Below, one piece after another: positions 11,191-22,308 of a DNA stretch of 64,000 bases. The stretch's first letter is position 1, and each line of letters opens with the position of its first letter. Origin of the DNA: Viola odorata (taxonomy: Eukaryota > Streptophyta > Magnoliopsida > Malpighiales > Violaceae); the NCBI GenBank assembly GCA_963691705.1, contig OY829540.1, positions 71,100,367 to 71,164,366 on the forward strand, given 5' to 3'. The notes beneath the pieces were generated by a model that saw only the letters and a list, made by a program, of their open reading frames with translations, was not told where the DNA came from and ran no database searches. The translations under genes were made by a program, and so were the position numbers.

Positions 11191-11399
11191 AAAGGGAGAA
11201 GCGGATGGGGCCGGCAATGCGCCCCGGTCAGAAGCGGAACGGCCACAAGCCGGTCCTTTCGATCGGGGCGAAGGTGAAATACCTTTTAACGTTATTTTAC
11301 TTATTCCGTGAATCGGAGACGGGGCATCGCCCCTCTTTTTGGACCCAAGGTCGCTTCGGCGGCATCTTTTTCACTCTATCTAACATTCCACATCTTTTT

Positions 11400-11489
11400 C
11401 GAACCGTCGGCGAGGCAGGCGAGGCCACCTCGCGCCGTGTTTGTAATGCGTTCGCAGGTCGCTCTGTCGGGCAGGTTTCGACAATGATC
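11400..11489 (-). other. Displaced 18S rRNA end / ITS1 fragment
   Basis: Read on the minus strand from 11489, the sequence runs GATCATTGTCGAAACCTGCC and then CGACAGAGCGACCTGCGAAC, followed by a GC-rich stretch. This matches the universal end of plant 18S rRNA (GGATCATTG) and the start of ITS1 (TCGAAACCTGC..AGCAGAACGACCCGCGAAC). Similarity before GATCATT is lost, so only about seven bases of 18S remain. No 5.8S or 25S sequence follows in register. GC-rich sequence continues to about 11200 and may be diverged spacer. Confidence 0.65.
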
Positions 11490-11789
11490 ACGTTTATGGA
11501 TGAAAGAGATGAAGGAAGACAAATTTAATCCAGCAAAAACACCAAACAATATGAGCAACGCGTTTTAGATGGATCAAATAAGGAAAAATGGCCAAAAATT
11601 TCAAAAAGACCCAAATGGCCGAAAATGACAAGAACAACAAGGGAACGATTTTTGGATTTATGGTAATATCCTTCGCTATCACCTACTAATAGATTTACTT
11701 CTAATTGGATTGACAACATACATGTCACATCACATCTCTTTACAGCTGTTTTTGTTTTACTTTTTATTTTGATTTTATAATTAAGGCCA

Positions 11790-12215
11790 CGATTGAGCCA
11801 CGTCATACACCATCATCCGCGCCTAGTCACTCAGCCAAGAGAGCCCGCATCACCCATGAGTAAGGACCCCTTGTCCAAGGGCGTTTGGGGTATTTTCCCT
11901 GAGCCATGGCCGAGAGGTCCGAAGATATGGCCGAGAGTGCGCGCGAGGTTTTTTGTTGCATTTACATTGTGCTTTAAGACTTTCCTGCAGCTAAAAATGC
12001 AACAGACAAACCATTTTCATCTATTTCAGTTGTGACTATTTTCATGTTGTATTCAGGTTGGTTATTCCATTCGTTTTGAAGACTGCACATCCGAAAAGGC
12101 GCACGCTGCCTTCCACGATCGAGGCGACGGCATCTCCGCGAGCATTTCAAAGGCTCGGGCTTAAGCCGCCACCACAATCCGCGTCGGTCCACGCCCCGAG
12201 CGGGTAAAATTATAT
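11790..12215. other. GC-rich island of unknown origin
   Basis: Two GC-rich blocks (about 11790-11950 and 12060-12210) stand out from AT-rich surroundings. They contain no convincing long frame. On the minus strand the second block has the flavour of an rDNA spacer (GGGGCG, then GCGGCTTAAGCCCGAGCC). The first has short matches to the start of 5.8S (ACTCTCGGC, ATATCT, CTCTCG). Their order does not fit one intact rDNA insertion, and a decayed LTR retrotransposon is an equally good reading. Confidence 0.3.
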
Positions 12216-13657
12216 GGATTTTTTTTCTCCTTACAATGTTATTTTTTTAATTTATTTATTTTCCACGATAGTAAAAACTGAGACCTACTTATGAAAACCA
12301 AATAAATTTAGATGCAATTTCTACATTAGGTCAGTTTAAATGTAAGAAATTATTATTATTATTTTTTCGTTTTTAATGGGGAAAATATTCCTTATTGAAA
12401 CGGGCTCGGCCCAGAATGCAGTAATCGGGATTAACAAATAAATACTAATAAGAGTAACTTTGAAGCCCAATTCTCTCCTTTAAAGTCCAAATTTCTCATT
12501 TTCTCTTCTCCTAATTGTTTGTTCTAAGTTCTAACTATATCCGTTTTTATGACCTAAGATCATAAATTAGATCTAATATTTGTTCATACCTTAAACATAA
12601 GGGCCAAGTGGCAGGGTAACGTGATTTATAAAATCGATTTGTTTCATCTCAGTATCTGGCACATTTGTTTAACAATTGCATGTTATCTATTAGCTTAAAA
12701 ATTATAATAAAATTAACGTGATTATAATCTTTTCTTTTTAAAGTGCATGGTTTCAACTTGGGCAATGACGGAGGTGGATTACGACGGCATTACCAAGTCT
12801 TTTTTCTTTTTTTTTGGCGAGAAAACTATTCTAAATCTACCATTCAGACATTCAAAATGAGAAAACTCTTGTTTGTTTTAGCATCGACAACAATAAAAGC
12901 TAGAAGGTTAGTTGAGAACTGAAACAAGCAACACATCTACCAGTCAACCTAAAACATCACCTCAAATTCAAATTCATAAGATACAGACATATCTCATTTC
13001 TCAGCTCAAGAACACAGCTATTCATCCAGCTCCAAAGACTCGGTCGCGGAGGCAGAACGCAGAGGCTTTGCCGAAATACCACAAAGTTTTTTGTTCTTGC
13101 GAACAACACTTCTCACTCACCAGGTACTTCTCTTTTATGTGTCAATAATTTTCCCAATCGCTTTAATTAAAGTTCGTATGCTGTAAACAATTTTCAAGAA
13201 TTTTTCAAGAAATGAAACTTACACGTTGTTATAGAGCAAAAGAAACTCTGCTGTAGCGCGGTAACCTGATAATAGAAGGGAATCCGAACAGATATAGCAG
13301 AACAACAGCTTAAGCAAGACACCAATTGATTAAATCCACTACGAACCAAATCATTGCTTGAATTCATTCATATAACTAATTTTTCTTTCCCCTATTTTCA
13401 AACTGCATGGTGTCGCTCAATAAGTTTAGTGGGAACAAATACAGGACATATAGCATGAAAGACAAACCATGAAGAAAAGAACACGAGACCTCGATCATAT
13501 TTGCCATTACTTAGAAGAGGTTGTGAGTTTTCAACAAAACAACTCTGACCAAGAAATAATTTACAGTTTAGGTTCCACGAGATCAGCTTGTAGACTCCAA
13601 AAAAAACAAAAGTCAACTTCAGATCTTCCCTGTTCCACCACATAGGATATAGATACA
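12216..13657. other. Spacer downstream of the TOM3 gene
   Basis: Mixed AT-rich sequence between the GC-rich island and the 3' end of TOM3 copy A. No coding region is supported. The part from about 13150 to 13732 could hold the 3' untranslated region of the TOM3 gene, which is transcribed leftwards. Confidence 0.5.
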
Positions 13658-16600
13658 AGCATCTCCAACGTGACAGGAAACCGTTGCACTCATTTCTTAA
13701 AATAAACGACGTATCATACCACTTTAATACTGTTAGCGTATTGGATGGTACTGTGTGATGCCACGCTTCGGAGGCAATTTCCTCAGAATGAAAAGAACCA
13801 GAGAAGAGGGTACAATCTCCACCAGCTGCAGAGAGAAGTAAAGGAAGATGTGAAAATTCTGACAGAAACAAAACGATCTAACGAAAGAGAACCGAAAGGA
13901 TAGGTATCTGATTTGACATAGGAGTCGCATAATCTCTCTGTGGATTTAGCAAACTAAAAGGATAGGTATATCACTTATCAATTGTTTAGTAAACTAATGG
14001 TCAAAAGTCAGAAAACCAAAAGGGGATCAGTTCCATGGGAAGAACTTTTAATGAAAATCTTCTGCGATCCAGAAGCATTTTAGTCATATGCTTTTATCCA
14101 ATGGAATTGTAACTTTCATATCGATCGTATTCAATACTAGGAACAAGAGAACAAAACTAAGAATCACTACAAAGTGAAGCACATGGAAAGGTCAAGAACA
14201 TCAAAGGAAAGAAGTCAATCAATTTTTCAAGCTTTCTGCAGACCAAAAACCAGATTGCATAGACTAACGGTTCTCGTATTCAGAAATCAGCGAAAGAAGA
14301 TATCCTTAAGATCACAAATTGTGCACTTTAAGTTCCACTTTCACATGCAGCTGCCAAATGGAGAAAAGGAACTAAAAGTAACAACTAGCTTTTCAGGAAT
14401 CATCAGAGTGCAAACTATATACTTAAATTTACCAGGTAATATATGAAGTTTAGAACTGGATGATCCAGAACATCAAGATCTGCAGCTTTATCAAACGCAT
14501 TGAAGCACATCTGTAGCACAGGGGGGAAAAGAAAAACAAAAACTGTAAGGCAGATGACTTTAATCAAAGGAAGCCATGAGAGAGAGGAAAATCATTTGGC
14601 CCAATGAGCAGCTGAAAATTCTTGTGAAATGTTGCAGTTAGGTGATAGCTGTCACAGAAACTCAATTTTGAGTTAACATTTAATTGATCACCAACATTTT
14701 CGTGAGTACTCAACACAAATGAAAAGGCATTGTCTTCTAGAGTAGAGACGCAAGCTGGAGAAAACATGAACTAACTCACCATAATGCATCTGACAAGGAA
14801 GCATAAGAAACATATGGTTGTCACATATCCAACCTGTCCATAAAGCAAAGAGAAACAACACTTGGTAAAATGAAAAACATAAACTGCAAACAAATGGATA
14901 CGAAAATCCGTGTTAAGTCAAAAATAGGTATAACCTCTTGTAGCTTCTTGCGTCGCCCTTTAGATTCAACAGGGAAACGCTGCAACATTAAGAAGAGCCT
15001 GCCGAAGAAAGAAGAAGTCAATAATCAAGCGTCACCATCCAGTGTAGCAGAAAGAGAGTACTAAAACCCACAGTTAGAACAACAACAACATAGCATATTG
15101 AATAATAAATACAAAAACATCATCCCACTTCACTCCTACACTAGAAATAGGCATTATTCAGTAGACTTCTAGCATGCACTCTTCGTAAGCACATGTGGAC
15201 CTCACGTAAATATAAATGAGGCACAGATACATTGGGTGTACTGCGTGAAAGAAGTAACTAAATCTGTATTTCAACTCACTAGTGAATGCACAGAGAACCA
15301 CATCTAGAGCCATGAGGATACAATATGTTGGGCAAACCTAAAAATTATCGTGCAGGAGCATGACAAGGAATATAATGACTAGGGACACTACAAACCACCA
15401 GCTAATTGCTCTACAACTGATAGTGAGACAATGAAAGCATGCATGGGAATGCACTAATTCAAAGTAAGCAGATGGCTAGGAAGTGACTTCAACGGCACTT
15501 GAGTGCAGGTAGAAAATGCCTGATTTCCCATGATGTCCCACTGTGGCATAGCACACAAATAGGAATATGCTGAGGACCTGAAGTGCTTGAGATACAATCT
15601 CCACCCCTACCTATGCCAATTGAGGTAGCAGTGGACTGGGTATCAAACTAAACACAGCATCAATGAGCTGATACTATTACTACCTCAATTTAGCAATTAG
15701 TCTTAGAGGGAGTGACATACCCTTATGATTTAATGGTAGAAGTTGACTACAAGCTTCTGAAGACCACATAAGTTTTCATTTGCATATATTATGTGCATTA
15801 GAGTAGGCTTTGGTCCTTCAAAATTGTTATTTGCCACACATCTAGCCCACTACTCATGAAATTAATAAAAATGCAAATCTATAATTCTTAAATGGGGTGG
15901 TGAAGGAAAATCAAATGATATGCCACCATTTACATTATAGTTTCGGTCAAAATGAAGTAAAAGTTATAAAACCAGCAGCTACCTTCCACCATAGAGTAGA
16001 AAGCCAAGAGCTGCAAATAAAGAGACGCCTGGAAAAATAAAAAGAAAGGTGTTAACATAAACCAAGTATATAACTCCTTTTAAGGAACTAACAGGTGATA
16101 CATATTAATTATTCATTGTGTAGTGAAAGAAAAAAAACCTGCAAAGAACATTTTTGATACGATGAGAACAAGAGGGATATTTTTCCACCACAACACCAAC
16201 CACATAGCAAACTGAAATTGTAAGACAAAAGAAATGGGTCAAAAAGCATAACCAGGACTATGCAAGACAAAAACGTGACTGATGTTCCTGCCATGTGACT
16301 AACACCAAGCAAGCAAACAGAAACATAACAAGTGTCCAACTGGTTCATGAAAGGACTAACATAGATCAAGGGCATACCAAACCAAGTCCACAGAGCATTT
16401 TGCTCATACCATCTATAAATTATATGCAGTATGTATATCACTGTTCAAATTATGCAGATTCCAAATTTTCATATATTTCTTGCACCACCTCAAACACAGC
16501 CCTTATTGATATTCAAGTGAATTCCCAAAGTTAAAATACTGTTGTCATTACACAGGGAAAGCCTGAAAGTAGAGAATGTTATATAGATTATACAAGCTCA

Positions 16601-19600
16601 ACAACATAAAATTATATAATTTTCTCTTTGTATATTTCATAAATAATATCAGAAAGGTCAGAGATCTATCCGGGAATAAATCACAAGTGCATCCTATTTC
16701 ATCACCACAAGCACAACAGCTTTGCACTTTTCTGCTTACAGAAGATCAAGAGCCAAAATCTATGAAAAGGCACATTAAAGAAGATAGTATGATAGAAACC
16801 CTCCCATTTTATTTGTCATGTCTCCAGCATGCTGAGAAACTGAACTAAATTACCATCTAGCAAATGAGTAATAACAGTATAGAAGAAGCAAATTATAAGA
16901 CGAACCTAACTAAGATCATAATGTCACGGTATTTGTCCTGAAATACTACATATTGGCAAATGAGGCTCGACATTTGTAGGAAGGTGGAAGCAGCACTGAT
17001 TAAGGGTAAGTTGCAAAAGGGTCATCCAAGAGGGCTACACCACTCAGTACAAAAAGATGGCTTAGCACAGACAACATCAATCTACGGGGGTGAAGAGTTC
17101 TGATTTTTATCAGGAACCAGTGCAGGGGAAAAAATACAAGTTGTAAACAAATGATGGGGCATAAATACATAAGATTCACAAAAGATAGCAAATTGGCCCT
17201 CACCAGAAAGCATGAAAAAAGACAGACTAGAGTAATTGGTCCTAACTCGCTTAGGGCAGAGGATCATGGACCTGAGTCAACTTAAGCCTATCTAACGATG
17301 CACATTGCCAATTCAAAGTTTCAAATCCATAAGCAGACCAAACAATTGAATGTTGTTTATCTAGATGGGTTATTTCCAATAAAGCAAAGTTCCAACAACA
17401 AAGAAATTAAAACATCTTACAGATACCTTATTACTATAACTTTATAAATTCACATACTCTGTAGCTTACAGCCTGAATCTAGATTTCCTTATTGCAGTTG
17501 CCAAGACTACATTTACTAAGTGTCCAGTGTACCCCCTTCACCAAACCAAAATGTCCCAAGCTCTCTCACTATCCTTTTCCTAATTCCCACATCTTTCAAT
17601 TAATGTAATGGTTGATGACTTCTATTGCAAGAGTAGATTCTATGGAAAAGAAAAGACGACTAGTGTCACTGCCTCATCCATTCCCATAGAAGTGTTAATT
17701 AAAAATTCTTACTTTACTCTACAATTAGATAATTCTAATTTTGGCTTGTTGTCAAAATAGTGATGCTGCAGATGGAACCGAAAGATCCCTCAAGTGCAAC
17801 TTTATAAGAACAAGCTCCAACAAAATCCAGTAGCATGCCTAGAACTGTCTGTCTACCTTGCCTGTTCAATGGGACCAAGGCTTCGGCTGCCTCAACCACG
17901 GAGTGGAAGTCAATAATGAGGTTCATATGATGGTTAGAAATCCGTTTGGAGATGGCAATTATTGCTTTAATACTGTAGTGATAATGATTTCAAAGTAGAA
18001 TATCACATAAATAATCCTGGTATCCGATGTTCTGTCAATGTTGATTTGCACTCTCCAAAGAGATATGCAATACCAAGAATACAAATTTTGTTTGCCTGAT
18101 CGGAGTTGTTTCTATATTCCATCAGCCAGTAAATTCATATGATTTACTTTGTTATCCTAAGAAAATTTGGGGGTGAGTTTCTACAGGCTTTTTAATAGTG
18201 GCTATAGGCATAAGTATATAACATGTAAAGCACCAACAGACCTCTCATTCTAATTCTTTAGTTATGCAATAATATAAGATAAGGTGGAAGAGAGGAGGAA
18301 GACAAGTTCAAGTGTTTGCATCTCCAATATTCTTGTTTTTTCATTGACGAGATGAAGAAGGGGAATAGACAAAAATAGAGCAAGATTAAGCAGGTAGTGC
18401 AGGGGGGCAAGAGACCGAGCACAATTGCACAGTTGCAGAAGTATGAACTTTACTCGTATCCCTGACTAATGTCAAAGTCACCCACATCGGTTGTTAGATA
18501 GCATTCATTAGCTATACAACCTATCCATAAGCTCTTCATACTATATATCCGTCTAGTTGAACACACACTTCCATGGGAGCCCGGGCATCACAAAAGGAAA
18601 TATTCACTGTGGAATCCACTACTATATATGCACACTTTTCTAATATCTGATAAATATTAATCAACTTACAGTGCCCATCAATCAAAGGCCAACAGATGTT
18701 AAAACCCTTACCTAAGATCCCCATTCATTAGCTTCTTCTGTCACAACCCTCATTTGTTCCCCGTAACCATGGGTCTCCACTCTCCACAATCCACATAATA
18801 TGCTAGGCAGGCTAACTAAGTCCTTGCTAATTATTTATAGCTGATCAAATAGTAATACAGCAAACAGAAACCTCAAAGCTAACCTTTTCAATCATGCAAA
18901 CAGATAAGAGAAAATAATAGCACAAACTTTCCCAATGAGAAAAACTGTAGATATCTTTCCACGAATTAGGATTGACTTCGTCTACAAGCTATCACTATTT
19001 CACTCTTACTGCCAAACAAATAGACCAGAAGAGATCAGCTAATTAAGATGGTGCACACAGGTAATAGCACTTTTTTGAAGAACGACCACTGGAGATGGGG
19101 CATTTCATAAAGCATGACTAATTAGATGGAATGGTTCCAACCCCAAAACCAGCTCTGCACTTGGATAGATAGCAAAGCAATGAAGGAGAAACTTCACCTG
19201 AATGGCATAAACCACAGCATTAACAGTAAAGAAGCTCGGCCTAAGTCCATCAGTAGAAACAGCTCGCGCCTGTTGAATAATGCACGGTGTCAGTGTGATA
19301 TTATCAGGTAAAAGAAGCATTCAACATATGAACTAATAAAGTGAAAATGACCTGATAGTAAATTTCAGCCCAAAAGAGAACCAAGAGAGCGTAGGTTGTG
19401 AAGAAAGCAAGACTCGGCAAATCAAGCAGGATGTGTTGAAAAATCTAACGATAGAAACACAGACACACAAATTAAATGATAACAGTTAGCAAATAATTAA
19501 GAAGAAAGAACAAATAAGGGAAAGTGATGTCAACCTGAGGATGTATCATTTGTATGGAACGGCGGAAAATGAAAACGAGACAACGAACTGCAGCAAGAGA

Positions 19601-19926
19601 ATAACTAATTAATGAGAATAAAGGCAAACAAAAAGGTGATTGATAGGTGACAGTGACACCAACCTCCATTGACAAGGAAGTTGAGGAAGTGGAAAACCTT
19701 CTGTGTGGTCCAACCATACTCCGGAACTCTCAATTGAATTCGTATTAGTTGAATCTAATGCCAATTTCAATTACCATCATTAATCCAATCAACCCACAGG
19801 ATAAAAAAAAGTACAAACGGGGAAAAAAAACCAAAAGAACATACCAGCGCTACGGCGGCGACAAAGCCGTAGAGAGCGGCGAGGACATGAAATATACGAT
19901 CTTGCCACACCGGCAATTCGTTTATT
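13658..19926. repeat. Segmental tandem duplication, unit A (6.3 kb)
   Basis: From agcatctccaacgtgacagg (13658) to the tttatt at 19921-19926, this segment matches 22309-28514 almost base for base through exons and introns, with scattered substitutions and small indels. It covers all of TOM3 copy A except the first part of exon 1. Intronic similarity is nearly as high as exonic, so the duplication is recent. Unit A includes the native promoter side and is taken as parental. Confidence 0.95.
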
Positions 19927-19982
19927 TCATCCCACCAACTCCGCGCCGCCTTCAGATTGAAGGCTGCTATGCTATCCATCAT
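13733..19982 (-). CDS. TOM3: TOM3/TOM1 family multi-pass membrane protein, copy A (11 exons)
   Basis: I reconstructed eleven exons, all with GT..AG borders and compatible phases: 19982-19845, 19754-19664, 19587-19535, 19444-19352, 19269-19198, 16211-16139, 16028-15983, 14998-14935, 14833-14780, 14510-14433 and 13825-13733. Together they encode 284 residues, close to the roughly 290 of the family. Diagnostic motifs in order are [90 protein letters not shown] and [17 protein letters not shown]. This is the TOM1/TOM3/THH1 family of seven-helix tonoplast-type proteins, known as host factors needed for tobamovirus RNA replication; the normal cellular role is poorly known. Intron 5 is about 3 kb. 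Start choice: two consecutive ATGs at 19982 and 19979. The gene appears intact. Confidence 0.93.
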
Positions 19983-20340
19983 CAACAACAACAAAAACTA
20001 TTTTGATAGCTCACTGATTAACTCGGTGACCGCCGCAGGGAGATTGAAAGTCCAAACTGCCACCGCCACCGCCACCGCCACCGCCGGCCAAATCGAAACC
20101 CGAATAGGGGGAGGAAGAGGAAGATGATTTGTTCTCGTTTTTTTGTTTTTGTTTTGTTAATTTGTTTATCAAAAGTAGGGAAACCGGGTATGCATCTATC
20201 TGTATTAACAGAAATAAAAAATAGATATTGTTCTAGTACTCTAGTATTTGCTAGCTGCCACCGGGTAACGGGCTGTAGCCGGTGACGGATGGATTGAGTT
20301 GGAGAAAGGTGCTTTTTTAGTGGCCGACGTGTCTTTCAGT
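19983..20340 (-). promoter_or_regulatory. TOM3 copy A leader and promoter side, with GCC repeat
   Basis: Upstream of the start codon on the minus strand is a leader containing a GGT/GGC hexamer repeat, seen on the plus strand as about four copies of gccacc (about 20059-20085). No TATA box was assigned with confidence. This segment is not included in the duplicated unit, so copy B lacks it. Confidence 0.5.
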
Positions 20341-21768
20341 CTTTTCTGTTCTAAGGGTGCCTAACTCAAATCCAAAGTGAGCATTGTAGTCCTTTTTTGT
20401 CGCCCTTTTATGATTAATAATTAAAGTTAAAATATATAAAATGTCAATTCCAATGAAACTAAGAAAAGAAAAAAAAAATTGGAATGCGTAACTCTTTTAT
20501 TATTTAAAATTAAACAACTTTTTTGACTTTTATGTTTTATACGAGAACTAAAATACACGAAGGAAAAGAAGAGAAATTTAATAAGGGAAATGAAAGGAAA
20601 AGAGAGGAAGGAAAATTTTAGAGAAATTTTTTTGTATGTCTGTATTTTTATATATAATTTTAATATTTGTGTATGACAATATAGATGAAAAGGAAAAAAA
20701 AATTAGTTATTTTTATCACTTTACCTTTATAACAAATTTCTAATTACATTAAATTAGATTGAAATTGAATAATTTTATTTTTGCACTTCTTTATCAACAA
20801 ACTTCATTATGGAGATTAATTTTTTTTTTTCTGATGGTAACGAAATTTCATATTTGGTTGATAATTTATGAAATAAGTAAGATGTGAAAATAAAATAAAA
20901 ATGAAGAGCAAACAATCAAATTACATTAATTTTCTTAAGCGTATCTTCTTAAAGTGGGAGCATAAGGTTGATGAGGAAATGTTGCTTTGGAGCAGGTGTC
21001 CAGTACGAAATGTTCTAGCAGAAAGGGTTTTGTGCACTAGTAATAAAGATAACGATGGAATATTTTATGGTCCGGAAGGAAATTTTTATAATTTATTTTC
21101 TCCGTATTTCGTTGCATTTCCTTGCACTTTTTTTTCCATACAAGAAAAATTTTAAAAATTTCCTCCTTAAATAAATAAAACTGATAAAACCAAGATCTTA
21201 ATGTATTTTATTTTCATGCTTCTTGATAAGCATTTCTCCAAAACCTTAGAAAACTTTAATTTTGAAAAAGCTCGAAATACTTGCTTTCTCAAAACCAAGC
21301 TTTGCAGTTTCAAAACTTAAATGGATAAAATTATTTGCCCAAGTTCTTCATATTTACGATGATACCAGGTATAAAATAACCAAAAAAAACAACCAACATC
21401 CTCATTCTCCTCCAAACAAGCTCTCTCGCTCTCTCACTCTCTCCGCCTCTCACCCTCGCCGCCTCCGTTACCATTGTCGTCACCGTCGTTGTGGCCGACT
21501 GAGGGGACCTCATCTCCTCTTCAGCAACCCCGGAATCTCCTCTCCTCCTCCGCAGCCTCCTCCCGCACGGGGAGGTAGTGGGTTGTGGTGGTTGGTTGAT
21601 GAGGTGGTGACAGATCTATGGGCTGTGGTGGTTGGTTGAATAGGTGGTAGCAGATCTGTGGTGGGAGCTTGGGTTTGAGGAGATGGATATGAGTTTGAGT
21701 TTCGAGAGTGAGGATTTGGAGAGAAATTAAATTGTGAGGAATTGACATGGATTGAAAGATTGAGAAAT
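20341..21768. other. Spacer between TOM3 copies, left part
   Basis: AT-rich to about 21390, then a block of pyrimidine-rich and GGT-rich sequence (about 21400-21700) resembling a leader and short leader-proximal coding region, but with no recognised protein on either strand. No gene is supported. Confidence 0.45.
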
Positions 21769-22298
21769 TATGCGCTGTTTGGAATTGAGAAAAGAAACTG
21801 AAAAAAAAATGTTTAAGCCAAACTCTTCATAAATCCAATTGCTAATCAATTTGCTTAAATTGTTAGTTTATCTGTTGTTTAATAATTTATACTAATCCTT
21901 TAGATTAATTAGGTGTCTTCAATTTTATAATCCGATTAACAGTTTGCTCGAATTTTTGATTTTTTATTAATTAAATAAAATATTGTATTTATTAAATTAA
22001 ATTGTGTGTGTATTAATCGAACATTTAGTTCGAACAGCTGAATCGGCATTAAATTTAGAGATATTTTGGTCATTTCAGATTTTTAAACCATAAAAATGCA
22101 CCGTGCCCTTTATAGTCATTTTACATACCAACCATAGTTTTAACAGCAGTTTTTACCAAACACCATAAACAGCTTCTAGTATCTCACAGCACTTTTAAAA
22201 AATATTTACCAAACAACAAATTGATTTTTCCAGAAGTAATTTTTACACCGCACTTATCCAAAAAGCTCTTCCCCAGTTAGAACCTGGGCCAAAACAGA
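21769..22298. mobile_element. Possible non-autonomous TIR element
   Basis: The right end contains ccaaaacagagcc and the left has gcgctgtttgg, an imperfect inverted pair. The right-hand subterminal part (about 22107-22240) has repeated taccaaaca words and clear similarity to about 52670-52790, showing a shared element family. No target-site duplication was found, so the left boundary is provisional. The element ends just before the TOM3 duplication breakpoint at 22309. Confidence 0.4.
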
Positions 22299-22308
22299 GC
22301 CAAGATTC

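Noticed and set aside
11205..11528. 107-residue plus-strand frame rich in Gly and Arg
   Set aside because: It runs across the ITS1-like fragment, whose GC content removes stop codons by chance.
16576..16848. 90-residue frame in TOM3 intron 5, repeated at 25174-25446
   Set aside because: Kept in both copies only because the whole segment was duplicated recently. It has no family motif, does not join TOM3 exons in frame and is on the opposite strand.
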